DNA of 64,000 nucleotides from Synechocystis sp. PCC 7509. Lineage in GTDB: Bacteria > Cyanobacteriota > Cyanobacteriia > Cyanobacteriales > Chroococcidiopsidaceae. The translations under genes and the position numbers were made by a program. The first letter of the stretch is position 1. Each line of letters starts with the position of its first letter. The stretch lies in NCBI RefSeq assembly GCF_000332075.2, contig NZ_ALVU02000001.1, positions 496,001 to 560,000 of the forward strand. The letters run 5' to 3'. Below the pieces are notes generated by a model. The model was not told the DNA's origin. It was given only the letters and a program-made list of their open reading frames with translations, and did not search any database. This document shows positions 38,346-47,689 of this stretch, piece after piece.

Positions 38346-39262
38346 GACCTCTTGCAAAAGTTAATGATAAAATCGTAGGGAAGTGACTAAGTAGAAGTAA
38401 AAGTGACTTATAAAAAGGTAAAAAAATTAAAGGCGGAAGAATTTAAACGTTTGACTGGAGTGCATTTTGACACTTTTAATCAAATGGTAGAAATAGTCAA
38501 GGAAGCGGAAAAATCAAGGAAGAAAACTGGCAGACCGCCAAAACTAAAGGTAGAAGACCAAATCTTAATGGTCTTAGAATATTTACGAGAGTACCGAACT
38601 TTTTTTCATTTAGGTGCTACTTGGGGAATAAACGAATCTACAGCCTACCGAATTATTCAAAAAATAGAAAATATTTTAATTAAAGCTCCTCAACTAAGAC
38701 TACCAGGGAAAAAGAGATTGATTGACGATGATTATCAGCTAGAAACGGTAGTAATAGATGTAAGTGAGACCCCCATAGAAAGACCTAAAAAAAACAAAAG
38801 AGCTATTATAGTGGCAAGAAAAAAAGACATACGTTGAAAGCCCAAGTAGTTATCGATCAAAGAAATGGAGAAATACTGTGTACGTACTATGGCAAGGGTT
38901 CTGAACATGATTTCAAGTTATATAAAAGAAGCAAAATCAGGATTAAAAAAGAGGTTAAATGTTTAGCAGATAAGGGATATCAAGGAATTAAAAAGCATCA
39001 TCATTTTAGTCAAATACCTAAAAAGAAGCCAAGAAAAGATAAGCTTTCTGTAGCCGAGAAAAAAGAGAATAGAGAACTAGCAAAAGAGAGAATAATTATT
39101 GAAAATGTTTTTGCCCATTTGAAAAGATTTAGGATTTTACAAGGGCGATATAGAAACAGAAGGAAACGATTTGGATTAAGGTTTAATTTAATAGCTTCTA
39201 TTTATAATTATGAGCTTAACTTAAACGCAAATCAATCTTAAAGCTTATTTTTGCAAGAGGTC
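38346..39262 (+). mobile_element. Complete IS5-family (IS427-like) insertion sequence
   Basis: About 0.92 kb. Perfect 15-bp terminal repeats AGACCTCTTGCAAAA are at 38345-38359 (left) and, inverted, 39249-39263 (right). TA on each side (38344-38345, 39263-39264) fits the 2-bp target duplication of the IS427 group. It carries one transposase in two overlapping frames. Intact ends and a clean frameshift site suggest a recent, perhaps mobile copy. It lies in the gap between the pentapeptide gene and the IS1-like element. Confidence 0.85.
38403..39241 (+). CDS. IS5-family transposase, two frames joined by programmed -1 frameshift
   Basis: Frame 1 (38403-38837) carries the N-terminal DNA-binding half: KTGRPPKLKVEDQILMVLEY, then ATWGINESTAYRIIQKIE. 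Frame 2 (to 39241) carries the rest of the DDE domain: CLADKGYQGI (second Asp) and KERIIIENVFAHLKRFRIL (Glu), with VVIDVSETPI giving the first Asp in frame 1. The frames meet at an A7G run (38819-38826); slipping back by one base gives a continuous product through RHTLKAQVVID. This is the usual control of transposase in this group. Confidence 0.88.
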
Positions 39263-39280
39263 TATTGCTAAATTATTTTC

Positions 39281-40238
39281 GGTAGTGCATCAAAATGATG
39301 TGGGTCTGGTAAGATAAGGAATCAATGATTCATTGGGTCGTGCGTTAAATTGTTGTGGGATAGGTGATTAAGTCTTGCCAAGTCCAAGGAGCAGTTGTCA
39401 ACTCTGTACGTTGAGCCGCAGTTGTTTTAAGGTGACAGTGCTGCCAAATCCAATTGAAATAACTCACCACCAATCGGGTTGTCACTTTCGTTTGCTCCCA
39501 CACCTTACCAAACTTATTTTGTCGTCGATGCCATCGTCCTGTCTGTTGCCTGACAATGCCATTGGTTCGTTCCAATCGTTGGGTCTTATCCTTGCCAATA
39601 TGGTGCAAGATTTCCGGGGGTAGAACTCGTTCATCGCCACCCCAATCATCACTATTCCACCGTTTACAGTCCGTTTTCCCTTCCGTTGTGACCACCAGTT
39701 GCTCAATTAATTTGTCCGTGTGCTTGCCCACTCGTGCCGCCAAAATTAGCCCACTTCCTAGCGCCAAGCTTAACCCTATCCAACAGTCTCCAGCGACTAA
39801 TTCCTCCGGCAGGCATTGCTGCTGTTTTTTGTACAAATGACCATATCTCATCACTGCTCACCTCCTCGGTTTGAACCGGAGCTACTTGGTGATTAGGAAC
39901 TATTTGAGCTTTGACACTGGCGGCACGAACAATACTTACAACGGTGTTGTATGCTAGCCCGCTAATGCGGCTAATCCCTCGTAAGCTACTCCCTGCGCTG
40001 TGGGCTTGGAGGACTTGCCTAATTTGCTCTGGACTGACATGACGGCAGTAGTAGAGGGTGTCAAAACTCCCTTTAAAAAGCTTGTAAGCACTCAGGACAG
40101 AAGTAGCGTTGATGTCCGTTGGGCATCGAGCCATGTTTATGAGTTTTATAATGACCACAGAGCTTACATTCCATAGGTTAAGTAGATGAATCATTGATTC
40201 CTTCTCTTCCCAGACCCACATCATTTTGATGCACTACC
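39281..40238 (-). mobile_element. IS1-family insertion sequence
   Basis: About 0.96 kb. Terminal inverted repeats GGTAGTGCATCAAAATGATG, continuing GTGGGTCTGG, are at the left end (39281 onwards) and inverted at the right end (to 40238). A second shared stretch, AAGGAATCAATGATTCA, lies further in. No clear 8-9-bp target duplication is visible. It starts 17 bases after the end of the IS5-like element. The transposase reading frame is broken twice, so this copy is probably inactive unless slippage repairs it. Confidence 0.82.
39345..40174 (-). pseudogene. IS1-family transposase, interrupted by two +1 shifts
   Basis: From the ATG at 40174 the product begins MECKLCGHYKTHKHG and has the InsA zinc finger (CxxC, then FCPECLQAF). 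It hits a stop at a T5 run; one T fewer continues into KGSFDTLYYCRHVSPEQ. A second break is at the A6 run in the SFVQK region; one A fewer continues into QQQCLPEELVAGDCWIG and the DDE part (WNSDDWGGD, then RLERTNGIVRQQTGRW). Both breaks need removal of a base from a homopolymer. Canonical IS1 uses -1 slippage at A6, which does not fit the direction seen here. Confidence 0.75.
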
Positions 40239-40345
40239 GGTCATTTTCATATTTCCGGTAACAATATGCTAAGTTTAATTGCAAAATTAACGACAGTGCG
40301 ACCGCATCAAATAGATTCAATATCAATCTGTATAGTCTGAATTAT

Positions 40346-40951
40346 ATGCTGCGGTTGTATAATTTTTTATTTTCTGGCAATTGTTATAAAATTCGTCTGT
40401 TATTAACTCAGTTGGATATTCATTTTGAAAACATAGAAGTGGATATTCTTAAAGGTGAAAGTAGAACCCCAGAATTTTTAGCTAAAAATCCCAATGGTAG
40501 AGTGCCAGTTTTGGAAACTAAAGCCGGGCAATTTTTAGCTGAATCGAATGCTATTATTTTTTATCTCAGCGAAGGAACTCAGTTTTTACCGCAAGAACCT
40601 TTTTTACGCGCTCAAGTATTACAATGGTTATTTTTTGAGCAGTACAGTCATGAACCTTTTATAGCTACTTCTCGATTCTGGATTACTTATTTGGGTAAAG
40701 CTGAAGAATACATTGAAGCAATTGAACAAAAACGCGCCCCTGGTTATGCTGCGCTTGCAGTGATGGAAAAGCATTTACAACAACATAGTTACTTTGTGGG
40801 CGAACAGTATACTATTGCAGACATTGGTTTATTTGCTTACACTCATGTTGCTCATGAAGGCAACTTTGATTTAACAGGATTTCCTGCTATTCAATCATGG
40901 ATTAAACGAGTAGAATCTCAACCGCTACATATCAGTATTAATCGGGAATAA
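40346..40951 (+). CDS. Glutathione S-transferase family protein
   Basis: 201 residues. The thioredoxin-like N-terminal domain is MLRLYNFLFSGNCYKIRLLL, then NPNGRVPVLETKAGQFLAES; the NG-x-VP-x-LE and ESNAI glutathione-binding blocks are clear. The all-helical C-terminal domain has YFVGEQYTIADIGLFAYTHV with the N-capping motif. The active-site residue is probably the Ser or Asn-Cys near residue 10-12. The substrate is unknown; detoxification or a chaperone role is usual for the family. Confidence 0.92.
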   Translation: MLRLYNFLFSGNCYKIRLLLTQLDIHFENIEVDILKGESRTPEFLAKNPNGRVPVLETKAGQFLAESNAIIFYLSEGTQFLPQEPFLRAQVLQWLFFEQYSHEPFIATSRFWITYLGKAEEYIEAIEQKRAPGYAALAVMEKHLQQHSYFVGEQYTIADIGLFAYTHVAHEGNFDLTGFPAIQSWIKRVESQPLHISINRE

Positions 40952-40953
40952 AA

Positions 40954-41187
40954 CTAATTTTGATTTTTTATATCAATTATTACTAACTTTTGTCGAGATG
41001 ATAAGCCTAATTTAATTGTAATTTTAGACTTTGATACAGCGAATTTTTTAGCTAATAATTGAATTAGTTCATGATTTGCCTTGCCATCTACGGGGGGCGA
41101 TTTCAAACTTATAGTTAGACTCCCGTCTGCTTCTTCTATAATCTTTTGCTGCTGAGAATTTGGTTTAACTTTGATACTTTTTTGCAT
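40954..41187 (-). CDS. DUF167 (YggU-like) protein
   Basis: 77 residues with the DUF167 pattern: [20 protein letters not shown], then [20 protein letters not shown] and [18 protein letters not shown]. The fold is a known small alpha/beta one but its function is unknown. Its first 23 bases overlap the end of the DUF2809 gene upstream, so the two are co-translated. It ends 3 bases from the convergent GST gene. Confidence 0.9.
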   Translation of the reverse strand: MQKSIKVKPNSQQQKIIEEADGSLTISLKSPPVDGKANHELIQLLAKKFAVSKSKITIKLGLSSRQKLVIIDIKNQN

Positions 41188-41578
41188 TACTTTTATCTAA
41201 TCGCCGTAACCATAACCAACCTAAAATACACCCTATAGCATAATGCGGAAAGTCCAACCACGAAAAGGTAGAGCCAATTAATAAACGCCCTACAAGGGTA
41301 GCCCTAATTTGTTGTAATTCTGGTGGATGCCACAATTGCAAAAATTCGAGTATACAGGTAATTATAAAAACCCCTAAAGGAATCTGGATAATTGCTTTAC
41401 GACTTTTTACGAACAAAAATGCAAATAAACACCAGAAAACTTCATAAAATACCGCCGCTCCATTATTATTAAACCACTGTCGCCCAAATCCATCATAGAA
41501 CTTGAAAAAGAAGCCCATAGAGATAACAACAATCAGGGAAAAAATAATCTTTATTTGCTTGTTTTGGTTAAGGGTCAT
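41165..41578 (-). CDS. DUF2809 membrane protein
   Basis: 137 residues with four membrane helices. The DUF2809 blocks [20 protein letters not shown] and [18 protein letters not shown] are clear. The WHPP and DFPHYAIG motifs are shared with VanZ-like proteins. The function is unknown. It is first of a two-gene unit with the DUF167 gene. Confidence 0.85.
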   Translation of the reverse strand: MTLNQNKQIKIIFSLIVVISMGFFFKFYDGFGRQWFNNNGAAVFYEVFWCLFAFLFVKSRKAIIQIPLGVFIITCILEFLQLWHPPELQQIRATLVGRLLIGSTFSWLDFPHYAIGCILGWLWLRRLDKSNAKKYQS

Positions 41579-41763
41579 ACAAAAAGCGATTTATTCCTAA
41601 TTTGGATTGATAAACTTTAAACTTTAATTAATTTACTCTTAATCCTCGCTCAGTACATTTACGGTGTACAAACATTTTTCGCAGGACTACAGACAGTAAT
41701 AATACTTAAGTTGCTGCCAAAGCTTTTGTTTGACCTAAATGAAAAATCAGTGAGGATTACAAA

Positions 41764-42996
41764 ATGGTTCGGCTTTCCCACTTAACAATACTAACATCAA
41801 CATTTTTGACGCTTTTGGGCGCAAATCAAGTTAACGCCGCAACTTTAAATGGAGCAGAACCTATTGTGATTGGACATCGGGGTGCTAGTGCTTATCGTCC
41901 CGAACATACTTTAGCTGCTTACAAGTTGGCAATTGAAATGGGTGCTGATTACATTGAACCAGACTTAGTATCAACTAAAGATGGCGTATTGGTAGCACGC
42001 CATGAAAATGAAATTTCTGGGACTACTGATGTTGCGACAAGATCCGAATTTAGCAGTCGCCAAACTACTAAAACCATCGATGGCGTACCCGTCAAGGGCT
42101 GGTTTACAGAAGATTTTACTTTAGCTGAACTAAAAACTCTCAGAGCTAAAGAGCGTATTCCTCTTATTCGTCCTGATTCCGCCACTTATGACGGATTATA
42201 TCAAGTTCCAACTTTCCAAGAAGTCATCGATCTAGCTGCACAAAAAAGCTTAGAAACCGGGCGTACTATTGGTATTTATCCAGAAACAAAACATCCTACT
42301 TACTTTGACTCAATTGGCTTGTCTCTGGAAGAACCTTTAGTAGCTGCTCTCAATGCTAATGGCTTGAACGATGCTGATGATAAGGTGTTTGTGCAGTCCT
42401 TTGAAGTCGGAAACTTACAATATCTCAATACTTTGACCAATGTATCGTTGGTACAATTGTATGATGATCGCACTGTTCAACCTTACGATTTTGTTGCTAG
42501 TGGCAGCGATCGCACTTACGGCGATTTATTAACCGAAGAAGGATTGACAAAAGTTTCAGAGTATGCAGACGGCATTGGCGCTTGGAAGCGGCTAATTGTT
42601 CCTGGGGAAAATATAGACTCCGATGGAGACGGGAAACCTGACGATCTTAACGGTGATGGTTTAATTAGTGATGCTGACACTGTATTACAAGATCCCACTA
42701 GCTTAGTTGATGATGCTCACGCTGCGGGTTTGCTAGTGCATTCCTATACTTTCCGTAGCGAAGATTATTTCTTGTCTAGTGATTACGGCGATTTCTTTGT
42801 TCCTGAAGGAGATCCAGAACTAGAATACGAACAGTTTTTTGACTTGGGAGTTGATGGCGTATTTAGCGATAATCCAGATATTGCTGTTGCTGTACGCGAT
42901 CGCCTAGCCAAACCAGTCCCAGAACCAAGTACGTTGTTAGGATTAAGTATATTGCCATTTTTCCAATGGCTGCGTCGTCGCCAAGCTAAACGCTAA
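41764..42996 (+). CDS. Secreted glycerophosphodiester phosphodiesterase with PEP-CTERM tail
   Basis: 410 residues. The signal peptide ends near residue 25 (LTLLGANQVNAA). The GDPD TIM barrel has PIVIGHRGASAYRPEHTLAA, then GADYIEPDLVSTKDGVLVA and a His-rich HENE, giving the GHRG, ExD and H catalytic set. An Asp-rich calcium-loop-like insert (DSDGDGKPDDLNGDG) is near residue 280. The C-terminus is PVPEPSTLLGLSI, a hydrophobic stretch, then RRR: a PEP-CTERM sorting signal for exosortase. It hydrolyses glycerophosphodiesters outside the cell, for phosphate or lipid turnover. Confidence 0.92.
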   Translation: MVRLSHLTILTSTFLTLLGANQVNAATLNGAEPIVIGHRGASAYRPEHTLAAYKLAIEMGADYIEPDLVSTKDGVLVARHENEISGTTDVATRSEFSSRQTTKTIDGVPVKGWFTEDFTLAELKTLRAKERIPLIRPDSATYDGLYQVPTFQEVIDLAAQKSLETGRTIGIYPETKHPTYFDSIGLSLEEPLVAALNANGLNDADDKVFVQSFEVGNLQYLNTLTNVSLVQLYDDRTVQPYDFVASGSDRTYGDLLTEEGLTKVSEYADGIGAWKRLIVPGENIDSDGDGKPDDLNGDGLISDADTVLQDPTSLVDDAHAAGLLVHSYTFRSEDYFLSSDYGDFFVPEGDPELEYEQFFDLGVDGVFSDNPDIAVAVRDRLAKPVPEPSTLLGLSILPFFQWLRRRQAKR

Positions 42997-43105
42997 AAGA
43001 TCGGGGTAGCATCTGTAAGGGCTACCCTGACTGAATGAGCATATTTGTTGTCTTATCTACAACTACAACAACTAAAATTACTGTAGATAAGCTAGGTAGA
43101 AAACC

Positions 43106-43267
43106 ATGCAAATTGCCCTTGCTGACTACATTATTGGTGAAATTATCCATGACAGCAATAGAACAATTGTCTATCGCGCTCTTAAAACTTCCCAGCGCCA
43201 ACCAGTTGTTATTAAAATCTTTAAAGCGCCATTGCTGGAACTCGAACAAATCGCTTGTTTTAAGCAG
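43106..43267 (+). pseudogene. N-terminal stub of a multidomain Ser/Thr kinase, cut by an IS1 element
   Basis: The first about 54 codons match the kinase domain start of the large cyanobacterial kinase/AAA/GAF/histidine-kinase proteins: LADYIIGEIIHDSNRTIVYR, then PVVIKIFKA with the Lys of the VxIK motif. Sequence similarity stops where the IS1 left end begins (about 43268). The rest of the gene is absent, so this is a dead remnant. Confidence 0.7.
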
Positions 43268-44143
43268 GGTAGATGTTGCAAAAGTGTTGATATGACAACA
43301 TTCAATTAGGGAAGTAGTAGTATAAATAGTATCAAGATTAGCCATGATTACACAAGTATTGCATTGTCCTTACTGTCAGGGAGTAAATATTGTAAAAAAT
43401 GGGAAGACTCCTCAAGGGAAGCAACGCTACCAATGTCGCGAACAAGTTTGTGAGGGTCGAACATTCATTTTAAATTATGCTTATCAAGGACAGTCCCGAA
43501 AAGTAAAACAACAAATTGTAGACATGGCTCTTAACGGCAGTGGAATTCGAGATACAGCAAGAGTATTGCATATTAGCACTAGCACTGTTATCAAAGAACT
43601 AAAAAAACAAACCCAATTGCAACCAGTGAATTTATTAATGTTAAAGCAATCTGATTGCGAATCAATAGTGGTTAATATTTGTGTAGCTAAACTAGACTTG
43701 ATGACGATTGGGATGGAATCGAAAAAACGATGAAATGTGGAGCTTCGTTGAAAAAAAAGCTAACCAAAGGTGGTTGTGGCACGCTATTGAGCGTTAGAGC
43801 AGAAAAGTTTTAGCCTACGTTTTTGGGACACGTTGTGATGAAGTTTTTGTCCAATTGAAAGCTTGATTAGAACCCTTTGAAATTACCCGTTTTTACACCG
43901 ATAATTGGGGAGCTTATTCACGGCATTTAGAGCAACACTTGCATAAAATTGGCAAACAAAATACTTATAAAGATAAAAAATAAGCATTTGAATTTGCGAA
44001 CTCGAATTAAGCGTTTAGCTCGAAAAACTATTTGTTTTTCCAAAACAGTTGTCATGCACAACTTAGTGATTGGGATGTTTATTAATAGATACAAATTTGG
44101 TCTATCTATTTAACTTCTTACCAACACTTTTACAACACCTCCC
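43268..44143 (+). mobile_element. Decayed IS1-family element
   Basis: The left end GGTAGATGTTGCAAAAGTGT (43268 onwards) matches, inverted and imperfectly, the right end CCAACACTTTTACAACACCT (44121-44143). In between are an InsA-like frame and a stop-ridden InsB. Left flank is the kinase stub and right flank is an unrelated IS5 remnant, with no target duplication, so insertion was followed by deletion or rearrangement. Confidence 0.7.
43344..44100 (+). pseudogene. IS1-family transposase, degenerate
   Basis: The first frame (43344-43733) encodes LHCPYCQGVNIVKNGKTPQG, then YQCREQVC, the zinc finger, and a helix-turn-helix (GIRDTARVLHISTSTVIKEL). The following InsB half is recognisable only in pieces: MWSFVEKKANQRWLWHAIER, then RFYTDNWGAYSRHLEQHLHK and RTRIKRLARKTICFSKT. 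In-frame stops and shifts lie between them. Clearly non-functional. Confidence 0.8.
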
Positions 44144-44374
44144 GAAGAAGAAACCAAGAGGCGGTAGAATCACGGTTGAAAATAAGCACTTGAATCAACA
44201 GTTAGCTAAATTGAGAGTTGTTATTGAACATATTAACGGCAGGCTAAAAATTTTTAAGATTCTGTCCGAGCGATCCAGAAATCGTCATCAGCGTTTTAGT
44301 TTACGCTTTAAATTGATCTCTGGTCTTTACAACTATGAACTAAAACTCCTTGATTACTTTAAGCTAGAGGTCTA
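44144..44374 (+). pseudogene. 3' remnant of an IS5-family transposase and its right end
   Basis: Only the C-terminal part is left: KKKPRGGRITVENKHLNQQL, then RVVIEHINGRLKIFKILSER with the catalytic Glu, and LRFKLISGLYNYEL. It ends in GCTAGAGGTCTA (to 44374), matching the right terminus GCAAGAGGTCTA of the complete IS5 element at 38346-39262. The 5' part was lost at the junction with the decayed IS1. Confidence 0.75.
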
Positions 44375-44457
44375 ATCTCGGCAGGTGATTTCAATTACTT
44401 ACAAATCCTTATCAGGGATTGAAACTCGCTGTACGAGGTGGAGAGAAGCAAATTCTA

Positions 44458-45604
44458 CCAATTTAAAATGAGTAATAGGCAGATGAGTTAAACTGAGCAT
44501 AGTTGTTTAGCCCCCTTAAGTAATGGCTGGTATTACTTCAATTGAAGTCAAAGAAAGTTTGGATGAGTTGACACAACAGTTGTGTCAAGTTAACTCGTCG
44601 AGTGCTAAAGAACGATTGCAAGTTCTCTACTGGCTTAAACAGGATAATGCACCAAGTATCAGCGCGATTGCTAAAGCGGTGGGAAAACATCGAAATACTG
44701 TGCAAACCTGGTTATCGAAGTACCGAGATGGTGGGGTAGAAGTGATGTTGAAGTTTAAGAAATCGCCTGGGGGAGTACGGGTAATTCCGCAATGGGCAGA
44801 AAATGCTTTGGCAAAGAGGTTGCAAGAGCCAAATCATGGATTCAGCAGTTATGGAAAAGTGCAGCAGTGGTTGGCAGAGACGTTAGGGATAGAGGCAGAG
44901 TATCATGCGGTCTACCAGATGACCCGCTACCGACTCAAAGCAAAACTTAAGGTTGCTCGTCCTCAAAATTCCCAGCAAAATAGTGAGCAGAGAGAAGCTT
45001 TTAAGCAAACCTCTCTGATGACCTTAAGCTGCTGAACCAGCATGACCGCAAAGGACGGCAGGTTGAACGCCCTATTCGTTACTTTGCCCAGGATGAGAGC
45101 CGATGCAGGACTGCATACCATCATCGGACGATTAATTACTGCTTGTGGAGTCAAACCGATTGGGTCGTGGCAATGGCCAGTCAAAGCCTTCTGGCTTTAC
45201 GGTGCCGTTGAACCTGCTACGGGTGAGTCCTTTTTCTGGCAATTTTCCCATGTCGATACCGAGTGCTATCAACGGTTCCTCGATCAGTTTTCTGCGGCAT
45301 ATCCAGAGAGTCTTAACATTCTTCAAGTGGATAACGGACGATTTCATAAAGGCAAGAATTTGATTGTCCCAGAAAACATTATTTTGTTATTTCAACCACC
45401 GTACTGCCCGGAGTTAAATCCTATTGAACGGTTGTGGGAACATCTCAAGGCAAATCTCAAGTGGGCTTCGTTCAAAACCCTGGCTCAACTGCAAACCAAA
45501 GTTGATCAACTCCTAGCTGAGTTGACACCAGAAGTAACTGCTTCCATCACTGGTTACTCTTTCATCTTGGATGCCATATCTGCTCTAAACACCGTTTAAA
45601 TTGG
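44458..45604 (+). mobile_element. IS630-like insertion sequence inside a CRISPR spacer
   Basis: A 1.15-kb element with 10-bp inverted ends CCAATTTAAA (44458-44467) and TTTAAATTGG (45595-45604). It is flanked on both sides by TA (44456-44457 and 45605-45606), the target duplication of IS630/Tc1-mariner elements. Its transposase carries two compensating frameshifts, so the copy is probably no longer mobile by itself. Confidence 0.8.
44523..45599 (+). pseudogene. IS630-family transposase with two compensating frameshifts
   Basis: The N-terminal part has a helix-turn-helix (ISAIAKAVGKHRNTVQTWLS) and winged segment. Near 45013 one base seems lost and a stop follows at 45033-45035. The shifted frame continues NLSDDLKLLNQHDRKGRQVE and RYFAQDESR (first Asp region) until about 45105, where an extra base restores the original frame. 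The rest is intact to the end: ILQVDNGRFHKGK (second Asp) and FQPPYCPELNPIERLWEHLK (Glu). Overall a full-length but broken DDE transposase. Confidence 0.82.
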
Positions 45605-45779
45605 TATAAGAAATAATTTCAATTACTCCAAATTCCTATCAGGGATTGAAACACTGCTTTGGCTTTTCAAGCCACTGAACCCCATGATTTCAATTAGTAC
45701 AAATCCTTATCAGGTTTATCACCCTGGTTTAACTTTCCGGGTCGGTCTTTTCTCTAATTTTTAGCGAGAAATCGCCCTA

Positions 45780-47120
45780 TTACCTTTTAAAGTTCAAAAA
45801 CTGGGTGTATTGCGGGTTAAATAGCAGTTTGACTGTCCCTGTAGGCCCATTTCGATGTTTGGCGGCAATAATTTCTGTTACTCCACGATCGGGAGAATCG
45901 GTATTGTAGTAATCATCCCGATAAATCATTAAAACTAAGTCAGAGTCTTGTTCTAAAGAACCAGATTCTCGTAAATCTGAAAGTAGCGGACGCTTATTAG
46001 TGCGAGACTCTACTCCTCGACTTAACTGAGATAAAGCAATAATCGGAACTTTCAATTCACGGGCTAAACCTTTGAGACTGCGGGTAATTTTAGATAGTTC
46101 TTGCACCCGATTATCGCTGCTACTACTTTCCATTAGCTGCAAGTAATCAATTACAATTAAGGAAAGTTCGCTATTTTTCTCCGCTTGCAAACGGCGGGCT
46201 TGACTACGCATCTCCATTACCGTCATATTTGCCGTATCGTCTATATATATTGGCAACTGAGCTAAGTTACCAAAAGCCTGACTTAATTGTTCCCACTCAT
46301 TTTGACTAATGCGCCCGCTACGCATTCTTTGACTTTCAATGCCCGCTTCACTAGCTAATAAGCGTTGTACCAATTGCTCTTTGGACATCTCCAAACTAAA
46401 AATTGCTACGGGCATCTTTTTGTAACGAGTAGCAACATTGCGAGCAATATTTAGACATAAAGCCGTTTTGCCCATAGCCGGACGGGCGGCAACAATAATT
46501 AAGTCGGAGCGCTGGAAACCACTTGTCAACGCATCCAAATCATAAAAGTCGGATAAAATACCCGGTAAAGTTTGTTCGCGATCGCGATTTTCCAAGTCTT
46601 GAAAGGTATCTACTAATGTATCGCCAATCGCAATCAATCCTTGCTGGGGACGATCTTGAGTAATGTTAAAAACTTTTTGTTCGGCTCTATCAAGAACTAT
46701 TGGCAGTTCGGTTTCTGTTTGATAGCCAAGTTGGACAATTTCATTACCTGCTTGAATCAGCTTGCGCCGCAGATATTTGTCCATTACCAGGGTTGCAAGA
46801 GAGTCAATATTGATTGCTGATACGGTGCGATCTACTAATTGAACTAACTTGCTTTTTCCCCCAACTTTCGCTAATAATTCATGATCAGTCAACCAAGAAG
46901 TAATGCTAAGTAAATCCGTAGGTTTACCTTGGTTTTGGAGTTTTAAAGCCGCTTCGTAAATTTCTTTATGAGCGCTGATATAAAAAGCTTCCGGTAATAA
47001 GCGATCGCTTACACGGCTAATTGCTTCAGCATCTAGTAAAATGCCTCCTAAAACCGCTTCTTCTGCTTCAATATTTTGCGGTGGGAGTCCGCCCAAGCCT
47101 TGAAAGTTGAGTTGTTCCAC
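45780..47120 (-). CDS. dnaB: Replicative DNA helicase DnaB
   Basis: 446 residues, no intein. The N-terminal domain starts LPPQNIEAEEAVLGGILLD. The RecA-like C-terminal domain has Walker A IVAARPAMGKTALCL (210-224), SLEMSKEQLVQRLLASEA, the Walker B LSLIVIDYLQLM and the C-terminal DLVLMIYRDDYY. It unwinds DNA ahead of the replisome. It follows rplI on the same strand, a common bacterial order; the gap is 110 bases. Confidence 0.98.
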   Translation of the reverse strand: MEQLNFQGLGGLPPQNIEAEEAVLGGILLDAEAISRVSDRLLPEAFYISAHKEIYEAALKLQNQGKPTDLLSITSWLTDHELLAKVGGKSKLVQLVDRTVSAINIDSLATLVMDKYLRRKLIQAGNEIVQLGYQTETELPIVLDRAEQKVFNITQDRPQQGLIAIGDTLVDTFQDLENRDREQTLPGILSDFYDLDALTSGFQRSDLIIVAARPAMGKTALCLNIARNVATRYKKMPVAIFSLEMSKEQLVQRLLASEAGIESQRMRSGRISQNEWEQLSQAFGNLAQLPIYIDDTANMTVMEMRSQARRLQAEKNSELSLIVIDYLQLMESSSSDNRVQELSKITRSLKGLARELKVPIIALSQLSRGVESRTNKRPLLSDLRESGSLEQDSDLVLMIYRDDYYNTDSPDRGVTEIIAAKHRNGPTGTVKLLFNPQYTQFLNFKR

Positions 47121-47230
47121 TATAAATTTAATAGAGCAAAAATTTGGGGGGTTTCCCTCTCTAAGCTTTTAACAGATTTCGCCTATCAGCCACGATCCAT
47201 CGCTAATCAAGAGAGGGGAGCAATAGAACT

Positions 47231-47689
47231 TTATTCAGCTACTACTTGAATCCGTACAGTGGCGGTTACTTCTGGGTGTAGCTTAACTTCGGCATTGTAA
47301 GTACCAGTTTTACTAATATCGGGTAAGGTAATACCCCGACGATCTACTTCTTCATTGATCGCACCTTGAATTAGAGTAGCAACTTCTCTATCTGTTACCG
47401 TACCAAAGATTGAATCGCCTTCACCGACTTGTTTAGCGATCGTAAAGCTACCTACTTTTTCTAAAGTTGCTTTCAATCCTTGGGCTACTTGCTTAAGTTC
47501 TTCTTGACGTAGACGTTCTTTCTCTTTGCGGCGTTCGGCTTGCTTGAGAATACCGGGAGTAGCCTGAACAGCCATTTTTTGCGGTAGCAAGTAGTTACGA
47601 GCATAGCCGGGAGCTACTTCTACAAGATCGCCTAGTTTTCCGAGTTTGTTTACGTCTTTATTTAAAACTAACTGTACGCGCTTTGCCAT
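47231..47689 (-). CDS. rplI: 50S ribosomal protein L9
   Basis: 152 residues. The N-terminal domain [20 protein letters not shown], then [14 protein letters not shown], is the L9 signature. A central helix rich in K, E and R ([15 protein letters not shown]) and a C-terminal domain with [16 protein letters not shown] follow. L9 binds domain V of 23S rRNA and helps keep the reading frame. It is upstream of dnaB in the same direction. Confidence 0.97.
   Translation of the reverse strand: MAKRVQLVLNKDVNKLGKLGDLVEVAPGYARNYLLPQKMAVQATPGILKQAERRKEKERLRQEELKQVAQGLKATLEKVGSFTIAKQVGEGDSIFGTVTDREVATLIQGAINEEVDRRGITLPDISKTGTYNAEVKLHPEVTATVRIQVVAE

Larger units (their letters stand above)
44388..45714 (+). 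CRISPR. Relic CRISPR array, split by an IS630-like element
   Basis: Three related repeats. R1 (44388-44425, 38 nt) begins ATTTCAATTACTTACAAATC and ends TTATCAGGGATTGAAAC. R2 (45616-45652, 37 nt) is the same with a few changes. R3 (45687-45714) keeps only the first 28 bases. R2 and R3 are separated by a 34-nt spacer. R1 and R2 would be separated by about 41 nt once the IS and one TA copy are removed. The ATTTCAAT...ATTGAAAC ends are typical of cyanobacterial CRISPR repeats. No cas gene is in the window. Confidence 0.72.

Noticed and set aside
45780-47120. Intein in dnaB, common in cyanobacteria
   Set aside because: The helicase motifs are continuous at normal spacing and the protein is 446 residues.
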